Assembly (NCBI RefSeq): GCF_036884655.1
Contig: NC_088344.1
Location: 36,397,001 to 36,461,000, forward strand
Direction: 5' to 3'
DNA from: Musa acuminata AAA Group
Taxonomy: Eukaryota; Streptophyta; Magnoliopsida; Zingiberales; Musaceae
Length of the DNA stretch: 64,000 bases
Positions 21,869 through 35,400 of the stretch are shown one piece after another; positions within the stretch are counted from its first letter, which is position 1; every line of letters starts with the position of its first letter. Under the pieces are notes generated by a model. It searched no databases. It was not told the origin of the DNA and was given only the letters and a program-made list of their open reading frames with translations. A program made the position numbers and the translations under genes.

Positions 21869-23690
21869 CCGCGGCCCCTGAACACGCGTCGGGTCCGAGG
21901 GGCCCGCCCGAGCAGAGCCCGGGCGTCCTCGACAGCCAGCTCAGCCGACAGGGGACTCCCGACATCGATCCGTAGACCAGGCCATACTGACTCACCAGCC
22001 ACGACGCATTTGTTCACTAACATGTATCATAAGATCCTCTGGCCAAGGATAGAATTTACCCTCTACTGCCTTCCAAATTTTAGGTCTACTCTTGGGTGCC
22101 TTTCAACTCGACCTTGCATGGAAGCCCAAGGACAACATGACTGTTTGCGGGACTAGAATAAGAGTTGGAGGCATGTGGCTGTCTTAGATATCCAACTCAT
22201 CTCCACGTGTAACGCATATCTCCTGGCTTGACCAGTCTCCTCCATCCTCGGTGATCTTTAACCCTCCGAGGAGAGGGTGTCGGCCGATCATTGCAGCTCC
22301 AACACATATAACCAGTGATGGTATCCTCAATGGACATGTGGATCCCAACAATGCACGTGGAAGGGCAAGAAATATGTACGTCTAGAATAAGTGTATTACA
22401 AGGAAAAGGATTGTTATTGGAGTAATTATGAAGGAAAAAATACTATGAAAATTAGGATTTGGATCTCATATTTTAGTAAGATGTGATGAATGTTTTGGGT
22501 GCTCATGGTGTCTTTAGTATGTCTTGAAAGCATGTTATATCAGGTTAAAAGAAAATAATTTTTTTTTATTTATAGGAGAAGTGTGTAAGAAAATTTATGC
22601 ATAAGTGAGCATAATTTAAAAATCTTATAATTAATTTCACATAATAAAAATTTTAATATTCTTGATAAATATATGTGAAAAATGTCGAGCTATATTAATC
22701 TTTATGTGAAGTATATTATTTGATCATTCAACTTTGAGTTTTTTTTGTTTGGGGTTATTGACTCCCTCCACAACAAAATATATTGAATATTTATACTAAT
22801 TATATTATTTTTAAAAATTATAATGAGATTTAGGTAGGAGGTCTTTTAAGATTTGAATTGAGATAACGTCAATTATAACTCAAATGAGTATTAGTTGATT
22901 TTTATATTTGTGTTATCTAATGTTAAAAAGTAGGTGAGTTGGCTTTTTCATCGTGCGCTAATTATATATTATTTTTTATAATTAGTTACATTTAATATCT
23001 TAGTTTTTATATTTTGAAAAGTTATATTGAGATCTCTATACTTACAAAAGTAAAATATTTAATCATTTTCTCTCTTAATTTTTAATTCTATAAAATTATC
23101 TTTTTAATCCTATATAAGAATTTTAATGTTTTACTTTAATAAGTATAGGAATTCTAATATAATTTTTGAAGACGAAACGAAATAATAAAAATAATTAATT
23201 ACATAAGATAATATGTAATTGATCTTGATATTAATGATTAAACTAAGGTGGACCAATGTGCATACGACATTCAGAGTTCCGGATAGAGCTAGAACACATA
23301 GGTCAATGTCACCCCAACCAAGATGCACGATGTTTGATTGGACGAAGAAGAAGATATCCCCATCAAAATTGATAATTATGTCTAATAAAAGGTCAAACTA
23401 GTTCCATTACCTACTCCTATCTTTTACCTGCAAATAATGTATGATGATCTGTGAATGTCGTCTCCTTTTATAAGGAGGTTATTGCAAGTGACATTAACAT
23501 ACTCGCTCTCCGTGATATCATCATCTTCTGTTCATTAGTTTCCTGCCTTGCAGTCGCAATCACATCCGAATAAAGATGCGGCGTCTTCCCCTCCTGTCGC
23601 TGCTTGAAGACCGTGGCAGAAGGCAGCTACGACGAAGTCATTCTACTACTCGGTTATGATTTCAGACTCCCATGCATTGGACGCTACCAT
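21869..23690. other. Unassigned spacer between the LTR element and A2
   Basis: 21869-22000 is very GC-rich and, with 17273-17306, forms the original target of the LTR insertion; it is not homologous to gene B. 22000-22330 is of mixed composition. 22330-23460 is AT-rich with no coding sign. From about 23460 it becomes the distal promoter of A2. Origin of the GC-rich piece is unknown; an older transposon remnant is possible. Confidence 0.5.
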
Positions 23691-23697
23691 AAAACCA

Positions 23698-23703
23698 TTG
23701 ACT
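23698..23703 (+). promoter_or_regulatory. W-box (TTGACT) in the A2 promoter
   Basis: TTGACT, followed at once by a second TTGAC, about 320 bp before the A2 start. Such paired WRKY sites are common in defence-induced promoters. Function here is not shown. Confidence 0.35.
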
Positions 23704-23956
23704 TTGACATCGGTGTCCTGTTACGCATGCGAGAGATCAGCAACCCCATTTCTTGCTACTTTACTCTGTAACAGCTGCAGCTCTTAAGCATCCAATGCTT
23801 CAATCGTTTCAGGTGGAACCCGCACGCTTTATGTACACGTGTATCATGCTTAGTGTCTCGGCTCTGCCGAAGCGTGTCCGCAGGAAGCTAGCAATCCAAA
23901 GAGCTGGTGAGGAAGGGCTTGGCCAAAGTCCACGATCAGGTCATCTACCAAACTCT

Positions 23957-23966
23957 TCTATAAAAG
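23957..23966 (+). promoter_or_regulatory. TATA box of A2
   Basis: TCTATAAAAG lies about 60 bp before the ATG at 24022, so transcription would start near 23990 and leave a short leader. An ATG at 23973 would then lie upstream of the transcript. Confidence 0.65.
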
Positions 23967-24021
23967 CAGGAGATGGCCGGCAATCTGATTTCGCGCATTG
24001 GGTGGTGTTGGCTCGTGGAGT

Positions 24022-25408
24022 ATGGCCTTTTGGTTCTTCCTTCTTCTGGCGATCGCGTCTCTGAGCACAGTTCACGCACAGCTTCCTACTACTGACGGTG
24101 ATCCAGCTTCTCCTGAAGCTTAATCTGATATTGATGTTGTTTCTTCCTATTTATTCTCAGTAGTTCTCTAGCAAATGATGGCATATACGTTTCCCGATGA
24201 TTTTATCATGCATTTAGGCAGTAGCTGATCCTTGATTCATGTCAGTTTTGATGCCTCCCTCAAATCTCATATGATTCACGACACTTCCTTGAAAATGATT
24301 TCGGCAATCTCTTGGCAAATGTTCACTATCGATCACGGTGGTCAATCTTCATTCTATCATCATCTTTTGCAGGATACGTAAGTATCGACTGTGGCATCAG
24401 CAGCAACACAAATTACACCGACGAAACCACCAACATACCATACGTATCAGACGACGGGTTCATCGACACAGGGACGGACCACACCATCGCCTCCAACTAC
24501 GTAGACTCCTCGCTCGAGAAACAACTACAGACTCTTCGAAGCTTTCCAAATGGATCTCGGAATTGCTACGCACTGACGGTTACGCCGGAGCAGAAGTACT
24601 TGGTGAGAGCCTCCTTCATGTACGGGAGCTACGACGGCCTGAACGGAGCGAGCCCCAGCAATCCCCTCCTCTTCGACCTTCACCTTGGCGTCAACCTTTG
24701 GACGACCGTCAACATCACCAAGGCATCCGATGTTCATCGGGCAGAGGCCATTTTTGTTGCTTCTGCTGATTCCGCATCAGTCTGCTTGGTAAAGACTGGC
24801 TCTGCAACTCCCTTCATATCTGCACTGGAGCTACGGCCGCTCAAGAACACCATCTATCCTTACGCCAATGCTACGCAAAATCTGGTCCTGTTCTTGCGAA
24901 TTAACCTGGCACCGACCACGAATCACTTGTTGAGGTGAGCTGAAGCATCACAGCTGCTGATCACCAAAATATTTCTGTTTTCTTTCAAATTACTCGTAGA
25001 ATTTGATTTGATTTGATTATATTTTTAAAATATTTTTTTTCTTCTATATTACAGTATTTTTTTTTATATTATAAAAAAAATACTATAACTTTGTAAAAAT
25101 ATTATAAGACCGAATTATAGGAAAATGAAAGAGAAAGAAAAGGGGAAGAGTATGTCTTTGGGTATTTATGATATTAGGTAAAAAAAATAAAAAGAGGAGT
25201 TTTTTTATAATATATTTGTTCTCCCAAATTTTGATATAACAAATTTATTTTTATTTAAATATTAAAATATTTCCACTAAAATTCATCCAAAAACTCAAGT
25301 TATCATGATTAAGTATTAATAATATTAACTAGTTTAAGTTAAAATATGTTATTATATATTAGAATCATAATGAGTTCATATAGTTATTGATGGTGTTTGG
25401 AGTTCCAT

Positions 25409-25501
<93 letters not shown>

Positions 25502-28500
25502 AGATATTTTATTTTAAATAAAAATAATATTACGAGAAAGTGAGCTAACCGTACGATATACTTGTGATGTGGTGATGATCAACAGATATCCGTTCGACCG
25601 CTACGATCGCATCTGGCTGCCCTTCGTTGCTGCGGCCGGTTGGACCTCCATATCTACCAACCTCACTGTAAAGAACTACGCCAAGGATCAATTCGAGGCT
25701 CCGTCGGCTGTCATGCAAACGGCGGCAGTGCCCGTTAACGCCAGCATGTTGGAATTCTCCTGGGACTTTGTGGGCTCGGGCGCCCCCGTTAACGAGTTCT
25801 ACGCCAACCTCCACTTCTCGGAGCTTCTCCCGAACACCTCGAGGGCGTTCGACGTTTACATCAATGACGATAAGTGGTTCGCTAACTATACCCCGCCCTA
25901 CCTCATGTCCGGTGCCATATACAGCACCACCCCCCTGTATCCTAGTCTGCGGTATAATTGGGCTCTCAACTCCTCGGGCCTGTCCACGCTTCCTCCAATC
26001 CTCAACGCGCTCGAAGTCTACACGCCGATGTTTTTCAAGAACACGCCGACCGACTCTGACGACGGTACGTTAGGATGTTTCTTATTTCCTTTTTCTTGAG
26101 CTGCACATCATGATAATTATCATTTCCATGACATTATATATTGTCAGCACAAGTAGAGGGCAAATTCGCCAATAGAATTTCTTCGAACAAATGCTCGAGC
26201 AGGGTCGAAATATGATGTTGATTTACAAGTGGTAAACTGATCTTAAAATTTAATATTCCCTTTTCTGGTGTCGGTTTCAAGCTCCCGTGTCTTGTTAATC
26301 ATCAGAGAATTCTCATCTTCTTGGTTCAAAACCTGTTTGATCTAAATTTGGCTTTCTTGAATAGGCTTCTGATTACTGACATCAACTGACCAGTTCATGA
26401 ACCTTAAATTTGTCAGCCACTCACAGGTTGGCTTTTCTAATGCTTATTAGTCGGGCTATTGCATTTTAGGCCTTTGGACCATATTTAATCTAACAGGAGA
26501 GCCATTAATCTTAGATTGTAAGAAAATTATGAATAATGGGAATTGCTCATAAAATGCCTTCGTACCATATTATAACATTAGCTTTTTTGTCATACTCGCT
26601 GCAAGTTTAATTTTTGAGGATTCATGAGTGTTCTGAGATGATCTTACTAAAGCAGGACAGGGTTAACAAAACGGATGTCAGGTAGATGTAGATGATGAAA
26701 GAATACTTGATCCTACCATTCTATAAGATCATGTGTTTGGTTTGCAATCATCGTTAGTAATAGATCATGTGGTTTAGTGAAGTATCTTTTACAGAATCCT
26801 GTGTTTGAAATGGATGCATTGCAGAATACATGGTATAATATGTTTGTTTAGAGGCTATGATTATAATATGAAAAACAGAGTCTACTTAAAAGTACACCCT
26901 GAAGAAAAAAAATTGTTACATACCGAAAACATTATGAGATATGCATGCTTTGAGATATTTGATGCCTTGATGTTCATAATCACGTGAAAGTTTATTTTAT
27001 GTTTTCTTTTGATCCCTGTTTTTATTATTTTGTATCTTTTGCCTTGCACTAAATCTGCTATTCGAATTACACTTTAGTAATTATTTTATTGAACAAATGA
27101 TATGTCACTACACTTAGTGATTTTGGCTTGGTTTCTAATAATTTTGGAATCAGTTGATGCCATTATCAATGTCAGGGTACAATATCAACTGAAGAGAAAC
27201 TGGATGGGTGATCCATGTTCCCCAAAACAATATGCTTGGGATGGCTTGAAGTGCAGCTATGATCTCAATTCACCAAGGATCACAGATGTGTGAGTATCCA
27301 GCATAAAGATGAAGAGAATTACAATGATGTGAAAATCAGGTTTTTAAGAAAATTCTTAAGCACTGTCTAAAAGACCAAAATGTTTTGCAGAAACCTGTCG
27401 GCAAGTGCATTGACTGGCCGTATTTCCTCTTCTTTTGGCAAGCTCACAGCAATCAAGTACCTGTAAGTGCTGGTAGCTTTGTTTATTCATGATCTGCTCT
27501 CTCATTTGGTTCTGGCATAAGAAAATTGGACTAGGAATTTTTGAACCACTTAGAAATTCTATGTTAAGAAGTTAATTTACATTTTAATTTGGCTAAAATC
27601 TCATTGAAGTGTTTGATTAAAGAGGTGATTCCAGAATAATCTGTGTAAATGACATATTTGACCAAAGATACTACATAGGAATGCTATAAATTTGACACTT
27701 ATGTGAATCTTTACTATAATCAACTTTTACTTTAGAGGAAAAAATTAGTTGTTGCATGACTGTCCATTTGTCATGACTTGTATTAAGTTGGCTAGTCTAA
27801 ATCATGTGCCATATTAATTTGTCTAGTGTAATGGATCATTGATACTATGCGATGCATTATTTTCTCTTGGTCTCTATTTGAGGGGGAAATCAGTGATCAC
27901 ATACGTATGTGACTTTCCAAATCAGTAATGACTAATGTATGTGACTTTCCATGTCAGTGACTTGTCATATAACAACCTAACAGGATCCTTGCCAGATGTT
28001 CTGGGAAATTTGCCATCGCTTCAAGTCCTGTAAGAATTGCTACTCTTTATCATCAGATTTGCAATGAAAAGGAAAATTGACCCGCTAACTTTTGGTTTCC
28101 TTCTACAGGAATTTGGCAGGCAACAATCTTTCTGGGCCAATTCCTGCTTCTCTACTAAAAAGATCACAGCAAGGGTTGCTGATACTTAGGTCTGTTTCTT
28201 TTGTTATCCTACTTATGAAGTTATAGAGGCATCTGTCATAGAGTTCTTTTTTTTTTGGAGCAAAATATGAGGTTTAATATAGAGTTTAAGGGTGGTGATG
28301 GTAATAACTGATTTTTTGTTCTTTTTGCTTTGGGTTTCACCTTGTTCTCTTTTTCCAATGCCACTGCACGTAAAACATGTCCTTCGGTCTAAAACTGCAA
28401 TCTCTAGTAATAATGCAACAGTTTATTTCATTTAAACTTTAACTTTTTTGAAGAAGAAACATAGACTGATTGCTAACCAATACTAATATCAAGTTAATAA

Positions 28501-31366
28501 TTCTACTGTAGAACTGAAGGCAATCAAAATTTATGCGCCAGTGGAAATTCATGTGAGATAAAGACGGACACAGAATCAAAAAAGAAGAAGATTGCAACAC
28601 CTATTATCGTGATTATTTGTCTAGTTCCTGTGGTGCTATTTCTTGTGGCTATATTTATCTTCTGTCGAATGAGAAAATCAAAAGGTAAGTGCTTGCTGCA
28701 GCAAATTATAACTGTCCATTCATGTCTTTGATGCATACCAACTCAGATATTTGCAAGCATTAGCTACTTAATCACACCCATACGACCTACAATTTATAAT
28801 TATCATGTTTTATTTGAAAGGGTCAGCAAATATCTTGGTGCAGCCAGAGAAGGAAAGATTGTCCAACTTAGTAAAGGGTCATCAAGATAATCCTTTGCAA
28901 CTTGATAATCGACAGTTTACGTACACGGAGGTGTTGAGAATAACCAACAACTTTGAAAGAACTCTTGGCAAGGGTGGATTTGGTACTGTGTACCATGGAT
29001 ATTTGGAAGATGGTACTCAAGTCGCAGTCAAGACACGCTCTCAATCATCTTCGCAGGGAACCAAAGAGTTTCTAGCTGAGGTAACTATTTCAACCCTAAC
29101 AGATTATAGATCTTAAATTTACAAGATGTCTTTCAGTTAACCGTAATATGTTTTTGAAGGGATTAGTTAGTTTAATTTGTAACTGGAGTTTGGTCTGCAA
29201 ACTCAAACATGCATTAGAATGTTAGTTAACTAGTGCACTTCTCCGATGAAAATATACTCTTCAATACAGGTGATGCTTTGTTTTGTAGCAGGCAGTGAAT
29301 CTTGGTACTTTCTTGATAATTTATTCGTCATATTGTGTGATTTTCTAGAGCCCATTAATGCAAGGCAGGTTTTCAACATTGAGCATATTGCTTTTCCATT
29401 ATTGAGGGTCAGCTTCTTTTAAGATCTGCATTTGACAATTCTGGTTTTGTTTGCAGGTGCAGCACCTGATAAGGATTCATCACAAAAGTCTAGTTTCTTT
29501 GGTTGGCTACTGCATGGATGGAGATCATCTGGCTCTTGTCTATGAGTACATGTCTCAAGGAACACTGCTGGATTATATTAGAGGTTATGAATCATGCATC
29601 TCATTGTTGAATTTGCATTCTGAAATTGGAATTTCGCACATTAGATTCCTGATGTTACTATAAAGAATAGGATTTCTGTTTGGTTCATTTTCATAGCAGC
29701 TTTTGAGTGAAACATAAGCAAATTATAAGCTAGCATATCAACCTTATGCATCTTGCAGTTTGAGAAAAGGTAAATTGGCCATTTATTTCATTTTTTAGAT
29801 CCATTTTTCTTTGAGGAAAAGTAAGATCATTTGATTTTACTATACTAGCCTGTGGTTATAGAAGGTTTCATCAACATGATGGCATGGACCGTGGGAAATG
29901 GTGACATTTTAATTATTTTCTTGTTTCAGTTTTCTTTGGTTACAGTTATAGAAGATCATCTGTAGAATTCTTATATGACAAATTGACACAAAATTTGTTC
30001 TTTGGCAGAAAGAGATGTTGCCTCCTCATACTTTGTAAGTCATAATAAAGCAACTTAAAAACTTATATCTTAAACTAAAAGGAAAATTCACATAAAGTGA
30101 AAGTTCTACTCAAGAAGAAATCCTGATGGTGATTATATGACATCCTATCCACTTTAGAACCTGATGAAACTATGTAAAAGACCTTGCTAAGCTAGTGCAC
30201 CCTTGCTGCTTTCCACAATCAAATGCAGCAATTTTCACATTTGACGCACAGCAATTTCTTATGCCTTGATTACTAGAAAGGCATCACTATTGTCTTGAGC
30301 GTCAAACTGACAACTGTAACAGGAATTAAGCACTCTGTATTACATAATTTTCAGTAAACTTCCAGTGAACTGATGAAAGCGTTATTGTAATCGTCTTCTT
30401 CGACAGGTAAAACTCGCAATGCCAGTGCTTTTAGTTGGGGAAAACGTCTCCAGATCGCAATTGAAGCTGCACAAGGTTTGGTAGCAAATTAGCAACGCAC
30501 AATATTAAGCTGTTTGTGTATCTCTTCATTTTACATTAGCAGTTTTCCATGACGTGCAGGTCTAGAATATTTGCACAAGGGATGCAAACCACCACTAATA
30601 CATAGGGATGTGAAGACTGCAAATATCCTTTTGAGTGAACAGCTAGAGGCAAAGATTGCAGATTTTGGACTGTCCAAGGCTATCCAAAATGATGTTACTA
30701 ATGTGCCCACGGCAGTGGTTGGCACACCCGGATACCTTGATCCAGAGTACGTAACAAACTGTTTCATTATTCTTTTTATTTTGGCCCATATAGATATATA
30801 TGTCACTAAAATTTATCTCTAAAAACAGGAAGAATGTTTCTCATCCTCACGGCTGAACTTATGTGATTATGAGTCGTGTAACATATATAGTGAACCATGA
30901 CAGTGAGGCTAATTCTGATGTGCTTTGGCGCTTGTTCAGGTATTACATCTCCTGCCAACTCAGTGAGAAGAGTGATGTGTACGGATTTGGGGTGATCCTG
31001 TTGGAGCTCATCACAGCTGAGCCGCCAATTCTTATAGGCAGACAGAATGCTCATATAGTTCAACGGGTGCGCGAAAGGCTTGCCAACGGGAATATCGAGG
31101 ATGTCGTCGATTCCAAGCTGCAGGGGGAGTACGACGTGAATTCGGTGTGGAAGGTTGCTGATATAGCATTTAGGTGCACGGCACAAGCCTCCCACCAGAG
31201 ACCCACCATGACGGAAGTTGTAGCGGAGCTGAAGGAGAGCTTGGCACTGGAATGTCCTCGTGATACCATGGGCAATAGTAACATCTACGCAGAAACCAAC
31301 GAGGCGAGCCAGAATACCGCTATGGAAATAGAACGATTTGTGGAGTTCTCTCCATCAGCAAGATAG
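24022..31366 (+). CDS. Malectin-like LRR receptor kinase A2 (LRR-I type)
   Basis: Same 13-exon structure as A1: 24022-24097, 24373-24934, 25586-26064, 27154-27289, 27391-27462, 27958-28029, 28109-28189, 28512-28684, 28821-29080, 29457-29583, 30407-30475, 30560-30746, 30940-31366 (906 aa). Signal peptide, malectin-like domain, three LRR exons, TM helix, and a kinase with GKGGFG, VAVK, HRDVK and DFG. Unlike A1 it keeps the Glu of the APE motif (DPEYY). It shares with A1 an activation loop one residue shorter than in B2 and C, with Pro where they have Ser (NVPTAVVG against HVSTAVVG). Exons 1-3 are identical to A1; exon 13 differs at about 7 of 427 bases. Intron 12 is about 337 bp shorter than in A1. 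Probably a plasma-membrane sensor kinase; the ligand is unknown. Confidence 0.92.
25414..25498. repeat. (AT)n microsatellite in intron 2 of A2
   Basis: AT dinucleotide run of about 85 bp, the counterpart of 1418-1488 in A1. Confidence 0.95.
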
Positions 31367-31656
31367 AACCATGCGCTGTGTGGGATGATGGTTACTTCTC
31401 CGTTCAATCGAGCTCTAATTTTATCTTAGAGACTGATATGTACTATAATGTTGTGCTTTGATGAATGTACGGTAAACACTAAGCTAAATAAGTTCTGGGT
31501 GAATCTTGGATGTGCGTGGTTCGAATTGTGCAGCGAGCAAAACTGAAACGTTGGTTCCGAAACCATGGTGAAGGCTACAGTGCCCTGTCGTTACGCTGTG
31601 TTTTGTGTACAGTGCAGGTTGATCCTTGTGGATAATACTCTGTCCAAATCCAACTA

Positions 31657-31658
<2 letters not shown>

Positions 31659-31695
<37 letters not shown>
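31659..31695. repeat. (CT)n microsatellite downstream of A2
   Basis: Pure CT run of about 36 bp in the A2-B2 spacer. In copy 1 the corresponding CT run (about 8130-8150) is shorter and preceded by extra GC-rich sequence. Confidence 0.95.
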
Positions 31696-31697
<2 letters not shown>

Positions 31698-32329
31698 TCT
31701 TCTTCGCCCACCTTTACTTCTCAAACATAAGAATACAATTCATAATCCTTCAGCTAGCCTGTAGGATTTGACATTCTCCTGGAGAGGCATTGGCTCATGC
31801 GTGGCAAGCATGATTGACATTGACACAAATGGCTTAGGAAGAATCTGCAGGGCATGTTTTGTGCATTGTCCTGCACCAACAGCCATTACCGTCTCGAAGC
31901 TTTAGGAAGTGCCCCCAATCACGCACGAGTCAGAAGGTCATTTCGTAGAGGTCTCTTTCTTCTTCACTAGCTAGGATGTATCGATGCACGAATCTTAATG
32001 TCCGTCACGTTTCTTGAGAAGAAACCACGGGCCAGATTATGTCAACGCATCTGACTTTGTCGAGAACACCGTCATCTTACGATCTCAAATTCTCACCTGT
32101 ATTTCTTGCTAATTGAACACGTCTTGCATTCGCTCGGTGGACTTTATTATTCACAGAAGAAGGCTGGCATGACAAGTAATCTAATACATGTAGCTGGAAG
32201 CAGATGTCATTAATCATGCATCCGCTTGAATCAAACCACTTACCAAAAGAACGAAGTATATGTATGAAGTATAATATACCTTCGTTCCCTTAACGTGGTT
32301 TCCTTCTTATTCTTCGTGGGATGGAGTAG

Positions 32330-32335
32330 TTGACC
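32330..32335 (+). promoter_or_regulatory. W-box (TTGACC) upstream of B2
   Basis: TTGACC about 82 bp before the B2 start; same position as in B1. The TATA-like GTATAATATA lies about 60 bp upstream of it. Confidence 0.4.
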
Positions 32336-32416
32336 CAGAACGAAGTATTAAGCACGAAGTCGTCTCCCTCTGCCAAAAGCTGACCGAGGGATCATCCCAG
32401 CTTCGGGACGAGAGGG

Positions 32417-35400
32417 ATGGCTCTTTGGTTCTATCTTCTGTTGGAGATAGCAGTACTCGTCACAGTTCATGGCCAGGACAGTCGAGGTGATCCATCTCTT
32501 TGTCTAAAGCTAATCATAAAGATGTTTGCATTGTCATTTTGAATCCTTAGTTTATGGTTTCCTCGATAGTGTTATGGTTATGATGCTATGCAGGCTGTGA
32601 TCATATAATTGCTAGCAAGTAGATGATAAGCTCATGTCGCATCTCTCTGCTTAAGCTTTTCGCCTGAATCATCGTCTCGTCTTTTGGCAGACTTCATAAG
32701 CATCGACTGTGGCATAACCAGCAATACTAATTACACCCACGGTAAGACCGACATACTCTACGTATCCGATGACCAGTTCACGGACACGGGGATCAATCAC
32801 CAAGTCGCCTCAAACTACGTGTCTTCCTCGCTCGACGAACTACTGTTGACGGTGCGAAGCTTTCCCAACGCTTCCCGAAGTTGCTACGCCTTGAAGCCGG
32901 TGATTCAGTACCGGAAGTACATCGTGAGGGCGACCTTCATGTACGGGAACTACGACGACCTGAACCGTGCGAACGCCGTCAAGCCGCTGCTGTTCGATCT
33001 GTACATGGATGTCAACTTTTGGCAGACGATCAACGTCAGTGATCCGACAAGCATTTACGAGGTGGAGGCCGTGGCCGTTGCTTTGGCGGATTCTGTATCG
33101 GTGTGCTTGGTGGATACGGGCTCGGGAACTCCCTTCATATCTGCACTGGAGCTGAGGCCGCTTGTGGATGTCATGTATCCTTCTGCAAACACCTCGCAGA
33201 GTCTGGTTCTTAACTATCGCCTTAACATCGGACCTTCGACAAATAGCTCAGCGTTGAGGTAAGGAATCTTACAGAATCTTCATGGTTGACTTCTTTTGAC
33301 GTTATTTTCGGTTTCTTTTCGCGCTTTGGTTGATGAGCAGATATCCCGATGACCCCTACGATCGCATATGGCGGCCGTGGACGAGTCCAGACGCGTGGAT
33401 GGAGATATCAACCACCGAAACGATCAGCAACAGCGAGAAGGATCTGTTCCAGCCGCCGACGGCCGTCATGCAGACCGCGGCCACACCCTCGGGGAACAGC
33501 TCGAAGATGGAGTTCTACTGGACCTTCGCGGATGCGCAGGTCCCAAACAACGAGTTCTACGTCAACTTGTTCTTCACCGAGTTCGAGCGCAACACCTCGA
33601 GACTGTTCAACGTGTATCTCAACGACGTACTGATGAAAAATTACACCCCGCCCTACGAGTCGGTGGGCTATTTGTACAGCACCCGCCCCCTGGATCAGGC
33701 GTCCGAGTACCACTGGGCCCTCAACTCCACGGGCCTGTCCACCCTGCCCCCCATCCTTAACGCCATCGAGGTTTTCACGGCGATGCATCTCACGCGGGCG
33801 GCCACCGCCTCCGGAGACGGTACGTTCTTCCCTTCTTGGATGAGAAATTGCGTTGCATGCACATATCTCGTAAGCGTTCCCTGTCGCGCATTGCACGAAA
33901 GGTGTTTGTTGTTTTTCCAATGACTCGTATTGCCGGACATGTTTGGTCCGAAGTTGTCCTCTGCTTTTCGCCTGATCTTTCTCAGAACTTGTTGATATCT
34001 TGCAGAACATGCTTTCAGCACTTTCAATTTCCTTTTTTGGATCATTTTATCAAGCAAATGTCATGCCATTACACTGTAATGACTTGAAGTTTGGTATTTG
34101 ATCATTTCGAAAACCAGCTGATGCCATTAATGCCATCAAGGAACAATATCAAGTGAAGAGAAGTTGGATGGGTGATCCATGTGCCCCAGAACAATACCCT
34201 TGGGATGGCCTAAATTGTAGCTATGGAACCGATTCATCAAGGATCATAGCTATGTGAGTTTTCCATTAGAAAACAAAGAAAATATAATGGTCCTGGAGAT
34301 CATTTCTGACTGACAAAAATGTTCTGCAGAAACTTGTCTTCGAGTGCATTGACTGGAGTTATTTCCTCTTCTTTTGCTAAGCTCACAGAAATCAAGTACC
34401 TGTAAGTGCTAGTAGCTCTATTATTATTTTTTATTCTGAGGATTAGAATTTGAAGATGAATGCTACATCAATTTATTGAAGAGATGCAATTTGGTCTGTC
34501 ATTGAGTCGCAATATTTTTTGTTCGGTTAAGAATTTGCCATACAATTATTTTTCATGTGTTCTATCGAAGAGATGTTCCAAAAATAAGCTGGATAGATGA
34601 CATATAGACCCTCAAATATTGTATTTAGTGTTTCGTTAAACTTTCACATAACTATAGAGCCTTAATTATAATCAACTGTTGCATCGAATAAGCTACTTAA
34701 TTAGTGCATGTATGTGGACTTGACATCCTACTGATTGAATTATATATTAATAATTAGCAGTTTAATGTATATGGTTCATCTCAAATCGAAATATTTTACT
34801 ATTATCATGTGATGTCTTTATATTCATTACTTTTTAAAACTGCCTGTCGAGTATCTTTTTTGTCTGAAAAAGGAAATTTATTAAGACTTAAGGAGCTGAG
34901 TTACAAAAAAACAAAGGGATTACAGTTGAAAAATAGACAGGTGACTCTTTAGAACTGAGTCTACCGAAGTAGAATCCAACTTATTACATCTCCCTAAGTC
35001 GGCAAGCCATCCGCCAACCTTATCGACCTCCCTAAAAACATGCCTTGACGTACCGATAATGAAGGTCTCCAAAATGAAAAGGAAATCTCTCATCACATCA
35101 TCTTGCAAAATCTCAACTCAAACACAATGGTATAATAGATTAATATACACCGATAATTGTCTCGTTAGCAATTCTGATTAGAACAGGGTTTTACTAGAAA
35201 GAAGCTCTGTCACAATAGGATTTCTGATGTATTTCATTGCAGCAAATAATTACCTAATTTGTACACAACTGCTAGACGTTCCAATAGACATGTTGAACAT
35301 GCTAAACCCAACGATAGTGGCACCAATGTCCCTTAATGACATGTTATGAAGGTGATCAATGCATAAAGCTTTTGGTCCTGGTAGAACATCGTGGTCAACT

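Larger units (their letters stand above)
31367..32416. other. Spacer between A2 and B2
   Basis: 3' flank of A2, the CT run, and the B2 promoter. The last 700 bp align well with 8230-8871 before B1. No gene seen. Confidence 0.6.
23997..33904 (+). repeat. Segmental duplication, copy 2 (A2 + start of B2)
   Basis: This is the copy of 1-17272 without the gypsy insertion. The first 2.4 kb are identical to copy 1 apart from the length of a TA microsatellite; single-base differences become regular from about 26424 onward. Gene B continues past the end of the duplicated block here, so this copy holds the complete A-B pair. Confidence 0.9.

Noticed and set aside
22000..23460. Possible gene in the spacer before A2
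   Set aside because: AT-rich with stops in all frames and no recognisable exon.
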